A stretch of DNA of 64,000 bases from Fibrobacter sp. UWB16 (GTDB lineage: Bacteria > Fibrobacterota > Fibrobacteria > Fibrobacterales > Fibrobacteraceae), in assembly GCF_900215325.1 (NCBI RefSeq), contig NZ_OCMS01000003.1:186001-250000 (forward strand), in the 5' to 3' direction. The position numbers were made by a program, and so were the translations under genes. Below, one piece after another: positions 24,701 through 31,547 of the stretch (its first letter is position 1; every line of letters begins with the position of its first letter). The notes under the pieces were generated by a model. That model had not been told where the DNA came from. It saw nothing but the letters and a program-made list of their open reading frames with translations, and searched no databases.

Positions 24701-24843
24701 TCCTCGATTTCGCAGGCCAGAAAGATGCGTATGTGCAAATGCTCTATGACCTCACCCCGACTTTGCCGCAGCGATTGCGCTTTGGCGACGAGTACATTCG
24801 CAACCTGTGGAAAAATCTGGGACATCGAATCGTCAGAGTTTAA
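21709..24843 (+). CDS. GH5 cellulase - GT2 cellulose-synthase-like - PilZ-like fusion
   Basis: One 1,044-residue chain. Residues 1-23 are a signal/anchor. Residues ~30-325 are a GH5 glycosidase: LKGASTHGLTWFPQF, VDWHVL, VIFEICNEPNG (acid/base Glu) and IFITESGLCEESG (nucleophile Glu). A membrane segment near 345-365 leads to further segments near 405-450. Residues ~475-740 are a family-2 processive glycosyltransferase of BcsA type: IFISTYNEPVE, CLCDDNRRPEM, TFDADMVPQ (DxD), SITEDFATGM (TED) and QQRTRWGRG (QxxRW). More membrane segments follow (~750-910), and the last ~120 residues resemble a PilZ-type barrel (EQVELGISTNGYDLNVKGTVVSIRH) but lack RxxxR. So polymer synthase and hydrolase are joined; the GH5 part should face the periplasm. 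The product is likely a beta-1,4-glucan but this is inferred. A GGDEF gene follows. Confidence 0.88.
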   Translation: MIMRKVIFISLLVLSFVSFAVATPVARPSTNGKLHVVGTELHDEHGNVVVLKGASTHGLTWFPQFVNNGLFKQLSTEWNTNLIRLAMYSKDYVEGNRKKNLEILRKGIEYAIANDMYVLVDWHVLEDQNPNVYLAEAISFFNEMAREYANVPNVIFEICNEPNGDCTWEDIKEYAHVVIPVIRRHKPDALIVIGTPNYAREIQYPAEDPVPFENVMYSFHFYATSHTYVFRAKLRNVVKQGTPIFITESGLCEESGDGKIDFENVRIWYSLIDSLHISYTIWNLSNKEEESSMIRDDSRAVEYLTDGDLTISGRFAKALFQGTPIDKITLEYSTIENFKILARSKPHKVWLMFAGPLFIFLILCLAVEKYRKRSKNKVIRSYDDLLKYSTDEAAKKFNKSPLKVILGDMFLLFSSLCTLVYLCWRVTCSIPYAYGWIAVVGSFLLLVVEVLGFFESFVHYGGLLKLRDHPLPKIADEEFPDVDIFISTYNEPVELLRKTIIGCKYMEYPDKSKVHICLCDDNRRPEMRALAEELGVIYFDRPNNEGAKAGNLNAALARTRSPYVVTFDADMVPQRKFLLKTIPYFVDADRINARLPEERRRSLGFIQTPQSFYTPDVFQHNLYAERVVPNEQDYFYDVIEAAKTSTNSVIYGGSNTVISRKALEDIGGFYTKSITEDFATGMLIESAGYVSLGLSEPLASGVAPSTFQDHVQQRTRWGRGVIATAKQLKFLRNRKLDVSQKMSYLNSVLYWFSPLKNLIYLISPLMFAVFCIPIFKCTLVDLALFWLPMHILQILALRVTSQGKISAQWSGIYETSVMPFLLMPVVKEVFGITLSKFKVTKKEKASFRRVVDKRSLVPFVVLLVLTFAGIVRMTYMMVAFKYIGILAVLFWLVRNSYYLTMCLFLGFGRDSDGENVKVFAAELVTLHKCDGMDVDGVTTRLTEHSVDVFTDEVDVLYLGEQVELGISTNGYDLNVKGTVVSIRHSCNPDVPSVYTVEILDFAGQKDAYVQMLYDLTPTLPQRLRFGDEYIRNLWKNLGHRIVRV

Positions 24844-24968
24844 AAATACCGAAATTGTGACCAAAATTGCGTTTTTTTGGGGCTTTTACCCCCCGATGAG
24901 GCTGTATATTCTATTTAAAAAGATATATATTAATAAGACCTGCCTAAAAAATCGTGGGGAGTTGAAGT

Positions 24969-26342
24969 ATGAATTTTGATGTTCTGTTGTCGCACTATAG
25001 AGCGAAGGCCTGCGTTGTTTCCGTCGAATTTTTCCCAGACGGAACGTATGGGAATATCCGTGTCGTTGCGGGCAACAAGGCGCACTGTGACGACATGGCG
25101 GCGCTGAACCACCCGTTTGAGCCCGGCTGCCCTTACGAAGCCTGCTTCCCCAAGAACCCGAATTTCGAAGATCATTGCTTCCGTTGCATTCGCGATGGCA
25201 AGCCTCTCCATGCATACGTGGACCTTTACATGATGGGTCTTTGGCTTAACATGTTCCTGATGCCGTTGGATTCGGACCAGGAAAATATCGGTTATTGCAT
25301 TTATTGCTACGATGTAGCGCCTAAGGCGGATTCTTCGGCGATGGCGGACCTTTCTGCAGATACCGCTGCCGATGTTCTCAAGGCATGCATTAAGTTGCGC
25401 GGGTCGCAAAATATTAGACAGGCGTTTCAGGAAGTCGTTGAAGATATCGGTGCTATTTGTGGATCGGACCATTGCTGTGTCTTGCTGACGGATGACGAAA
25501 AACATGACTGCACGACTTTTGCAGAATTTCTCCGCGAAGGTTCGGGCCTGTATCCGATGTCTCGTTACATCCAGGGTTTTTATGAGATTGCCCAAACATG
25601 GCCAGATACGCTTGCCGGTAGCACCTGCATTATTATAAAAGATGAACACGACATGGAAAAGCTGCAGGAGCAAAATCCGGTTTGGAAGGCGTCTCTGGAC
25701 CAGGCTGGGATAAAGACTGTTGTGTTATATCCGCTTCGCCATGGCGGTGAACTTCTCGGTTACATGTGGGCATTGAACTTCAATGTCGAAAACGTTTTGA
25801 AGATTAAGGAAACGCTTGAACTCACAACGTTCTTCCTCGCTTCTGAAATTTCGAACTATCTGCTCTTGGATAAATTAAAAGTCCTTAGCACGATTGATAC
25901 GCTTACGAGTGTTAGAAACCGTAACGAGATGAACAACCGCGTGGACCGAATTGTTGCTGGAAACGAACCTGTGCCGCAGGGTGTGCTTTTTGCGGACTTG
26001 AACGGCTTAAAGCGCGTTAATGACGAACAAGGTCATGCTGCGGGCGATAAGATGTTGTGTGCCGCTGCTTCAATTTTGCAGAGCGTATTCCAAGATGGTG
26101 TGGTGTACCGTGCTGGCGGTGATGAATTCATGATTCTCGTGAACGAGATTAGTGAAGATGAAGTGCAGGACCGTGTGGCCCGTGTGCACTTCTTGTCGGG
26201 CAAGACGGAAAATGTCCGCTTCTCGATTGGCGTGTGCTATGGCAAGAAGGATATTCGCAAGGCCATGCGCCTCGCCGATGAACGCATGTATGCCTTCAAG
26301 AACGGCTACTACGAAGCTCATCCGGAATTGAAATATCGATAG
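24969..26342 (+). CDS. GGDEF-domain protein with PAS-like and GAF-like N-terminus
   Basis: 457 residues, no membrane segment, so cytoplasmic. An N-terminal PAS-like region (~1-115) contains four to five Cys (CPYEACFPKNPNFEDHCFRCIRDGK), which could bind metal or sense redox. Residues ~135-300 resemble a GAF domain, and the GGDEF domain ends the protein: LFADLNGLKRVNDEQGHAAGD, YRAGGDEFMIL. The catalytic GGDEF is intact; the RxxD inhibitory I-site before it is absent (the residues there are FQDG). Ribosome site GGGGAG upstream of ATG 24969. Directly downstream of the cellulose-synthase-like fusion, so it probably supplies a c-di-GMP signal for it. Confidence 0.88.
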   Translation: MNFDVLLSHYRAKACVVSVEFFPDGTYGNIRVVAGNKAHCDDMAALNHPFEPGCPYEACFPKNPNFEDHCFRCIRDGKPLHAYVDLYMMGLWLNMFLMPLDSDQENIGYCIYCYDVAPKADSSAMADLSADTAADVLKACIKLRGSQNIRQAFQEVVEDIGAICGSDHCCVLLTDDEKHDCTTFAEFLREGSGLYPMSRYIQGFYEIAQTWPDTLAGSTCIIIKDEHDMEKLQEQNPVWKASLDQAGIKTVVLYPLRHGGELLGYMWALNFNVENVLKIKETLELTTFFLASEISNYLLLDKLKVLSTIDTLTSVRNRNEMNNRVDRIVAGNEPVPQGVLFADLNGLKRVNDEQGHAAGDKMLCAAASILQSVFQDGVVYRAGGDEFMILVNEISEDEVQDRVARVHFLSGKTENVRFSIGVCYGKKDIRKAMRLADERMYAFKNGYYEAHPELKYR

Positions 26343-26378
26343 AGTGATTTTTTGTGCAGTAATTTCTATATTTGACGT

Positions 26379-27779
26379 ATGAGATTGCCGCGCGAAACAC
26401 GTACTTATGTTGCTATCGACTTAAAGTCGTTTTTTGCGTCTGTGGAGTGCGTGCTCCGCGGACTTGATCCGCTCACGACGAATCTTGTGGTGGCGGATGC
26501 GAGCCGTACCGAAAAGACGATTTGCCTTGCAGTGAGCCCAAGTCTCAAAGCTTATGGGATTCCTGGGCGTGCACGTTTGTTTGAAGTTATCCAGAAGGTG
26601 CGCGAAGTCAAACGCCAAACGGGCAAGGATGTTGAGTATATTGTAGCTCCTCCGCAAATGGCAAAGTACGTGGAATATTCTACCCGTGTTTTTAACGTTT
26701 ATCTGAAATACGTGAGCGCAGACGATATTCATGTTTATTCTATTGACGAATGCTTTATCGACTTGACGCATTACCTCTCGATGTACAAGAAGTCGGCGCG
26801 GGAACTTGCAAAAGACATGATCCGCGATGTACTTGAAACGACGGGCATCACGGCAACGGCGGGCATCGGGACGAACCTTTACCTTTGCAAAATTGCAATG
26901 GACGTGATGGCAAAGCACGTGGCTCCTGATGCGGATGGCGTTCGCATTGCTGAACTCGACGAGATGACGTATCGCAAGGAACTTTGGGGCCATCGGCCGA
27001 TTACGAGTTTTTGGCAATTGGGGCGCGGCATTGCGGAGCGCCTTGCACATTGCTACTTGAATAACGGGCGTGGCATTTTTACGATGGGCGACCTTGCGCG
27101 TGCAAGCGTCAAGCATCCCGATGCGCTTTACAAGATGTTTGGCGTGAATGCTGAAATTCTGATTGACCATGCGTGGGGCTATGAACCGTGTGGCATCGCC
27201 GAAATCAAGCAGTACAAATCCAAGACGCATAGCATTGGTGGTGGGCAAGTTTTAAGTTGTGCATACGACTGTGCCAAGGCTAAAATCGTCATCCGCGAAA
27301 TGGTAGATACGCTCGCACTCGACCTTGTCGAGAAAGGCCTGGTTACGAACGGCCTTACGCTCCATGTGGGTTATGACCGCGAAAATGTGGACAAGGGAAT
27401 TTATCACGGCGAAACGGTTATCGATAATTATGGGCGTGAAATCCCGAAACCAGCACATGGGACGGCTCCGCTCTTGAACTACACTTCGTCGGCATCGACA
27501 ATTGCAGAAGCGGTAATGAAACTTGCGGACCGCATCATGAATCCGTCACTTACGGTGAAGCGCTTGAACCTCACGGCGAATAATGTTTTGGAAGCAACGC
27601 AAGAGAGTTACGATCTCTTCACGGACGTGAAAAAGATTGAACGTGAAAAGAAGATGATGCAGGCGCAAATCGCCATCAAAAAGCGCTTTGGCAAGAACGC
27701 CATTTTCAAGGGAATGGATATGCAAGAGGGCGCAACAACGCGAGAGCGCAACCAGCAAATTGGAGGGCATAAGGCATGA
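26379..27779 (+). CDS. Y-family DNA polymerase (UvrX/ImpB-MucB-SamB type)
   Basis: 466 residues. Translesion polymerase signatures: AIDLKSFFASVECVLRG (first catalytic Asp and steric-gate region), YSIDECFIDLT (Asp-Glu pair) and TATAGIGTNLYLCKIAMD (helix-hairpin region). The form with LVVADASRTEKTICLAVSPSLK is the UvrX-like branch common in Firmicutes rather than DinB. The last four bases overlap the start of a YolD-like gene, the arrangement known for UvrX/YolD-type pairs. Probably part of a DNA-damage response; no LexA-type site was recognised in the 36-base gap upstream. Confidence 0.9.
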   Translation: MRLPRETRTYVAIDLKSFFASVECVLRGLDPLTTNLVVADASRTEKTICLAVSPSLKAYGIPGRARLFEVIQKVREVKRQTGKDVEYIVAPPQMAKYVEYSTRVFNVYLKYVSADDIHVYSIDECFIDLTHYLSMYKKSARELAKDMIRDVLETTGITATAGIGTNLYLCKIAMDVMAKHVAPDADGVRIAELDEMTYRKELWGHRPITSFWQLGRGIAERLAHCYLNNGRGIFTMGDLARASVKHPDALYKMFGVNAEILIDHAWGYEPCGIAEIKQYKSKTHSIGGGQVLSCAYDCAKAKIVIREMVDTLALDLVEKGLVTNGLTLHVGYDRENVDKGIYHGETVIDNYGREIPKPAHGTAPLLNYTSSASTIAEAVMKLADRIMNPSLTVKRLNLTANNVLEATQESYDLFTDVKKIEREKKMMQAQIAIKKRFGKNAIFKGMDMQEGATTRERNQQIGGHKA

Positions 27780-28006
27780 TTGACGATTACAAAGACATCA
27801 TCGACTTGCCGTATCCGCGGAATGACTGGAATTTCTTGATGAAACACCCGAGAATGTCTGTGGCGAATCGTGCAAAGATTTTCAGCCCGTTTGCAGCACT
27901 TCGCGGCCACAATGAAAAAATTGCCGAGACTGCGGAACAACATCTGGATGCTACCCGCGATGAAAACATGTGGGAAGATGTAGATGGTGTTCTTTCGTCA
28001 TCCTGA
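27776..28006 (+). CDS. YolD-like protein, C-terminus supplied by repeat
   Basis: 76 residues. DDYKDIIDLPYPRN and KHPRMSVANRAKIFSPFAALRGH match the YolD-like family, which usually accompanies UvrX-like polymerases. ATG overlaps the polymerase stop (ATGA-type coupling). The final residues and stop (TCG TCA TCC TGA) are the head of the dispersed repeat, so the native C-terminus may be shortened or altered; YolD-like proteins are usually somewhat longer. Confidence 0.8.
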   Translation: MIDDYKDIIDLPYPRNDWNFLMKHPRMSVANRAKIFSPFAALRGHNEKIAETAEQHLDATRDENMWEDVDGVLSSS

Positions 28007-28214
28007 ACGAAGTGAAGGATCCAGTCATTTTTTAGTTTGACGCTTTGCGTCCGAGGCTTCGGTTCAGAAAACATCGAAAAACGAATGAAGCAGTCAAATT
28101 TATTTGACTATTTCTGAGTTCAAGATGTGACGCAAAGCGTCAAATAGGTTTGCAAGCAACCTGCTTCATTCGCCTTGCTCTCGTATCTTCGGGGCAGGCC
28201 CCTCAGAATGACGT
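27996..28214. repeat. Long composite dispersed repeat with interleaved inverted repeats
   Basis: Opens CGTCATCCTGAACG...AAGGATCCAG and closes CCTCAGAATGACG. Inside, TTTGACGCTTTGCGTC (28036-28051) is the exact inverse of 28129-28144, and CGAATGAAGCAG (28082-28093) is the inverse of 28161-28172, so the arms interleave A-B-A'-B'. A small palindrome (GTCAAATTTATTTGAC) lies at 28093-28108. No gene is seen in 28007-28262. Confidence 0.7.
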
Positions 28215-28262
28215 GAAAAGACAAATGCAATTGATTATGAATCGTTTGTAAAAACAGAAAGT

Positions 28263-28282
28263 CTCCGGTCGGGTGACCGGAG
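28263..28282 (-). terminator. Terminator of the CpxP-like operon
   Basis: CTCCGGTC-GGGT-GACCGGAG is a perfect 8-bp hairpin. Read on the minus strand it is followed by ACTTTCTGTTTTT, so it terminates the sigma/anti-sigma/CpxP-like operon; on the plus strand a weaker GCTTGTTT follows. Confidence 0.75.
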
Positions 28283-28315
28283 GCTTGTTTATTAAGGAAT
28301 CATGAAAATTAAATT

Positions 28316-28996
28316 CTAGTGATTGTTGCGGTGATCCTTATGGAAGCTCTTGAATTTTTCGAGCTGTTCCTTGGTGAGGATCTTGTTGAAATTCCTTACG
28401 CCGTTGATTCTGTGGTCGAGCAATGCTTCCTGAGCCTTGATGATGCCTGCCTTGGCTGCGATGATTTGCTTTTCATCATTGCTGTCGAGCGCTTCGTGCA
28501 AAGCCTTTTCGGCGTCCATCTTTTGCTTGCGGAGGGCTTTGAATGTAGAGTCCATTACGATGCGCTGCTGGTCGAGGGCGGCTCTTTGTTCGTGCGTGAC
28601 TTGAAGAATGGAATCCATGAATTCCGGGCCCGGGCCTTTCTTGAAGTCGAACTTCTTGTCGAAATGCTTGCCTTCCTTGAAGTGTTCGCGCGGACCTTCA
28701 GGGCGGCCATCGCGAAAGTCCTTGCCGTGGAAGCGTTCGCCATGGAATTCGCCGTGGTGCTTGCCATGATGCATTCCGCCGCGCTTGCAGCAGTTGCAAG
28801 AACAGTCGTTCTTGGCACAGTCATGATTTTCGCAACCGCAGGCGCATTGATTATGCGAGGGCGTGCATGTGGACTGCTTGGAGCAGCAAGATGCGCCGAA
28901 GCCGCGGTCTGCAAAGCAGAAGGCGCCAATGGCAAATCCGAGAGAGCAAGCAAGGATGATGATGCTTGCGAAGAATGTCTTGGTGGAAGCGTTCAT
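28316..28996 (-). CDS. CpxP/Spy/CnrX-like periplasmic protein with Cys/His-rich region
   Basis: 226 residues. An N-terminal membrane or signal segment (FFASIIILACSLGFAIGAFCF) is followed by about 45 residues packed with Cys (SCCSKQSTC, CACGCENHDCAKNDCSCNCC) and then a His-rich stretch (MHHGKHHGEFHGERFHGK). The C-terminal ~110 residues are the helical LTxxQ-type fold (THEQRAALDQQRIVMDSTFKALRKQK, ILTKEQLEKFKSFHK). That fold includes Spy, CpxP, ZraP and the metal sensor CnrX. The gene is last in an operon with an ECF sigma factor and a probable anti-sigma, the setting of CnrX. Metal sensing is a strong inference; which metal cannot be read. Confidence 0.8.
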   Translation of the reverse strand: MNASTKTFFASIIILACSLGFAIGAFCFADRGFGASCCSKQSTCTPSHNQCACGCENHDCAKNDCSCNCCKRGGMHHGKHHGEFHGERFHGKDFRDGRPEGPREHFKEGKHFDKKFDFKKGPGPEFMDSILQVTHEQRAALDQQRIVMDSTFKALRKQKMDAEKALHEALDSNDEKQIIAAKAGIIKAQEALLDHRINGVRNFNKILTKEQLEKFKSFHKDHRNNH

Positions 28997-29343
28997 TATT
29001 TAGTCTCCTGTAATAAATAGCTGATGGAGTTGTAGGTATCCAAATTTTCGAGCTCGTCATCGCTCTTTTCGCCGAGATTCCCGTACCAAGAAACGAGTTC
29101 GTCAGAGGCGACGTTCTTGATGAGGACATCTTCAGAATCCATGGAGTTAATCGTAAACGTCATGAATGTCGTGAAAAATGCAATGATGGTAAAACTTGCG
29201 GCAAGCACGTACTTGGTGCGTGTCTGGATGAAGTTCAAAATCTTTCTTTTTTCAGAAGAATCGAGTCTAGCGCAGACGGTTTCCCAAGAGCCTTTCCTGG
29301 GTTCGATTCTTTCGAGTCTTGAAAAATCGATTTTATCATGCAT
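28996..29343 (-). CDS. Probable membrane anti-sigma factor
   Basis: 115 residues with a short cytoplasmic N-terminus, one membrane segment near residues 46-66 (KYVLAASFTIIAFFTTFMTF) and a short periplasmic tail. It lies between, and overlaps by a few bases with, an ECF sigma factor gene upstream and the CpxP-like gene downstream. Position and topology suit an anti-sigma factor that holds the sigma factor at the membrane; I see no zinc-binding HxxxCxxC, so it is not of the ZAS class. Function is by context. Confidence 0.7.
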   Translation of the reverse strand: MHDKIDFSRLERIEPRKGSWETVCARLDSSEKRKILNFIQTRTKYVLAASFTIIAFFTTFMTFTINSMDSEDVLIKNVASDELVSWYGNLGEKSDDELENLDTYNSISYLLQETK

Positions 29344-29881
29344 AGTTCAGGTTCTCCTGTAAAAAGTTCTTGACGACTGTTCTTGCTCGGCTAAGCCTTG
29401 CCTTGATGGTGCCTTCGGGCATGTTGTAGATCTCGGATAAGTCCTTGATGCCAAGATCTTCGGCGTCCTTGAGCCAGAGCATGCTTCGCGTTTCGGCGGA
29501 GAGCTTTGACAGTCCAATTTCAAGCAGTTCCGGGTCGTAATCCTTTTGTTCCTCGTGCTTGCTCCCGAGAGCGGAATCCGTCACGATCTCGATATGTTCT
29601 TCTTCGAGTTCGGCGTGGCGCTTCTTGGACCTGAGCCTCATCAAACACTCGTTGACGGTGAGGCGGTACAGCCAGGTGTTGAGAGCGCTATCGCCGCGGA
29701 ACTTTTGGATTTTCCCTGGAACTGAGACGAAAATGTCCATCAAGACGTCTTCAGCCTCGTCGCGATTCTTGAGCATTCTGAACGCAAGGTTCAGAACGTT
29801 CGTGCTATGGGACTTCCACAGCACGCCAAGGGCTTCACGACTTCCTTGTTGAATCTTCTTTATGATGACTTTTTCGTCCAT
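29336..29881 (-). CDS. ECF-family RNA polymerase sigma factor
   Basis: 181 residues. Region 2 is at about 20-90 (LNLAFRMLKNRDEAEDVLMDIFVSV, FRGDSALNTWLYRLTVNECL) and region 4 at 125-180 (LSAETRSMLWLKDAEDLGIKDLSEIYNMPEGTIKARLSRARTVVKNFL). First gene of a three-gene minus-strand operon; its end overlaps the anti-sigma start by eight bases. Probably drives its own operon in response to the envelope signal sensed by the two downstream products. Confidence 0.93.
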   Translation of the reverse strand: MDEKVIIKKIQQGSREALGVLWKSHSTNVLNLAFRMLKNRDEAEDVLMDIFVSVPGKIQKFRGDSALNTWLYRLTVNECLMRLRSKKRHAELEEEHIEIVTDSALGSKHEEQKDYDPELLEIGLSKLSAETRSMLWLKDAEDLGIKDLSEIYNMPEGTIKARLSRARTVVKNFLQENLNYA

Positions 29882-29943
29882 TTCGTTAATTTTGATGCGT
29901 GGGGTTTACGGGCGGTTGCATGGATGCTGAAATTTTTTTAAAA

Positions 29944-29972
29944 GGAGGTGCCCGCTCGGAGGCGGGCATGAC
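29944..29972. repeat. CATGCCCGC-type palindromic repeat
   Basis: GTGCCCGCTCGGAGGCGGGCATGAC, a hairpin of the same kind as the stem at 20525. It sits in the divergent gap between the sigma factor and the DUF1538 gene; translated forward it gives the common artefact GGARSEAGMT. Confidence 0.65.
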
Positions 29973-30006
29973 AAGAAGAGTAAGAAATAAAATATATTTT
30001 ATAGCG

Positions 30007-31539
30007 ATGCAAAAAATTCTTTTTGAAAAATTGAAAGAGGCTTTTGCCTCCGTTTTGCCCATTACGCTTATTGTGCTGGTGGTGTCGCATACCCCGCTTG
30101 TGACTTTTTCGCTGAAAGAGCAAATTGTTTTTACGGTTAGCGCCATTTTTTTGATTATTGGAATAGGGCTTTTTAATCTGGGGGCAGACCTTGCGATGAC
30201 GCCGATGGGGGCGTATGTGGGGTCGGGCTTAACCAAGTCACGCAGACTTTTGTTGCTTGTTTCGGTGTGCTTTGTGATGGGGGTTCTCATTACGGTTGCA
30301 GAACCGGATTTGTCCGTGCTTGCGGAACAGGTGAAAAATGCCGTGCGGCCGATTCTTTTGATTTCGACGATTGGCGTGGGTGTCGGGATTTTTTTGCTGC
30401 TTGCGATTCTGAAGATCGTATTCAAGAAAGACCTTTCGTTGATTATCATTTTCTTTTACATGGTGCTGTTTATGCTCGGGATGCTCATGGTGTCCGTCGG
30501 GCGGAATGCGTTTGTGCCGCTCGCATTTGACTCGGGTGGCGTGACGACGGGACCGATTACGGTGCCGTTCATCATGGCGCTTGGCGTTGGCGTTGCGGGT
30601 GCGATTGGCGGTAAGAATGCCTCGGAAAATAGCTTTGGCCTGATTGCGCTTTGCTCAGTCGGCCCGATTTTGGCCTTGATGGGCTTGGTCGTATTTTCGA
30701 AGGGCGACTTGACGTATGAACTTTCGACGGCGGCATACTCGGTGGATGCGAGCCTTGGCGACAACTTTTTGCCTGCGGTGATGGTGATTGCCCGTGAAGT
30801 GCTTGTGGCGCTTGGGCTGATTGTCGTGTTTTTCTGCGCGTTGCAGTGGACGGTGCTCAAGCTCCCGATGGTGAAACTTGTGCAAGTAGGCGTCGGAATC
30901 CTTTACACGTTTTTCGGGCTTGTGATTTTCTTGACGGCGGTGACTGTCGGGTTCTTGCCGATTGGTTTTGAAATTGGGTGTGAACTTGCGAAACGCCCGC
31001 ATGCGCTTGTGGCGGCTGGCTTTATCATTGGCATGGTGGTGGTGCTTGCAGAACCGGCAGTGCATGTGCTCAACAAGCAGGTTGAGGAAGTGACCGGTGG
31101 CCTTGTGACCAAGCGCTCGATGCTGATTGCGCTCTCGGTGGGCGTGGGTATTTCGATTGGCCTTTCGATGCTTCGCATTATTATCGGGTTCCCGATTATT
31201 TATTACCTCTTGCCGGGTTACTTTATTTCGCTGGGGCTTTCGTTCTTTGTGCCGAAACTTTATACGGCGATTGCATTTGACTCCGGTGGTGTAGCGAGCG
31301 GTCCTCTGACTTCGAGCTTTATTCTGCCTTTGGCGATTGGCGCTTGCTCCGTGATTCACGATGGCGGCGATTCAATTTTGAATTATGCGTTTGGCATTGT
31401 GGCAATGGTTGCGATGACTCCGCTCATTACAATCCAGGTGCTTGGTTTCAAGGCGATTGTGGCAAGGCTTTGGCGTAACAGAATTATGATGCGTCGCTTG
31501 CAGGATGCCGATGACGAACAGATTATTGACTTTGTGTAG
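30007..31539 (+). CDS. DUF1538 family membrane protein
   Basis: About 510 residues, with 12 or more membrane segments in two homologous halves. Each half carries the same motif: FDSGGVTTGPITVPFIMALG in the first and FDSGGVASGPLTSSFILPLA in the second, and each also has an AEP motif (VAEPDLSVLAEQV; LAEPAVHVLNKQV). This duplication is characteristic of DUF1538 proteins, which are probable transporters. The start is ATG 30007; an open frame reaching back to 29899 only translates a palindromic repeat. Two PII-like genes follow at short spacing, as expected for a transporter gated by nucleotide-sensing PII-like proteins. Substrate unknown. Confidence 0.85.
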   Translation: MQKILFEKLKEAFASVLPITLIVLVVSHTPLVTFSLKEQIVFTVSAIFLIIGIGLFNLGADLAMTPMGAYVGSGLTKSRRLLLLVSVCFVMGVLITVAEPDLSVLAEQVKNAVRPILLISTIGVGVGIFLLLAILKIVFKKDLSLIIIFFYMVLFMLGMLMVSVGRNAFVPLAFDSGGVTTGPITVPFIMALGVGVAGAIGGKNASENSFGLIALCSVGPILALMGLVVFSKGDLTYELSTAAYSVDASLGDNFLPAVMVIAREVLVALGLIVVFFCALQWTVLKLPMVKLVQVGVGILYTFFGLVIFLTAVTVGFLPIGFEIGCELAKRPHALVAAGFIIGMVVVLAEPAVHVLNKQVEEVTGGLVTKRSMLIALSVGVGISIGLSMLRIIIGFPIIYYLLPGYFISLGLSFFVPKLYTAIAFDSGGVASGPLTSSFILPLAIGACSVIHDGGDSILNYAFGIVAMVAMTPLITIQVLGFKAIVARLWRNRIMMRRLQDADDEQIIDFV

Positions 31540-31547
31540 AGGCTACG

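Noticed and set aside
29899-30006. N-terminal extension of the DUF1538 protein
   Set aside because: The added residues (GGARSEAGMTRR) translate a palindromic repeat; ATG 30007 matches where the conserved family sequence begins.
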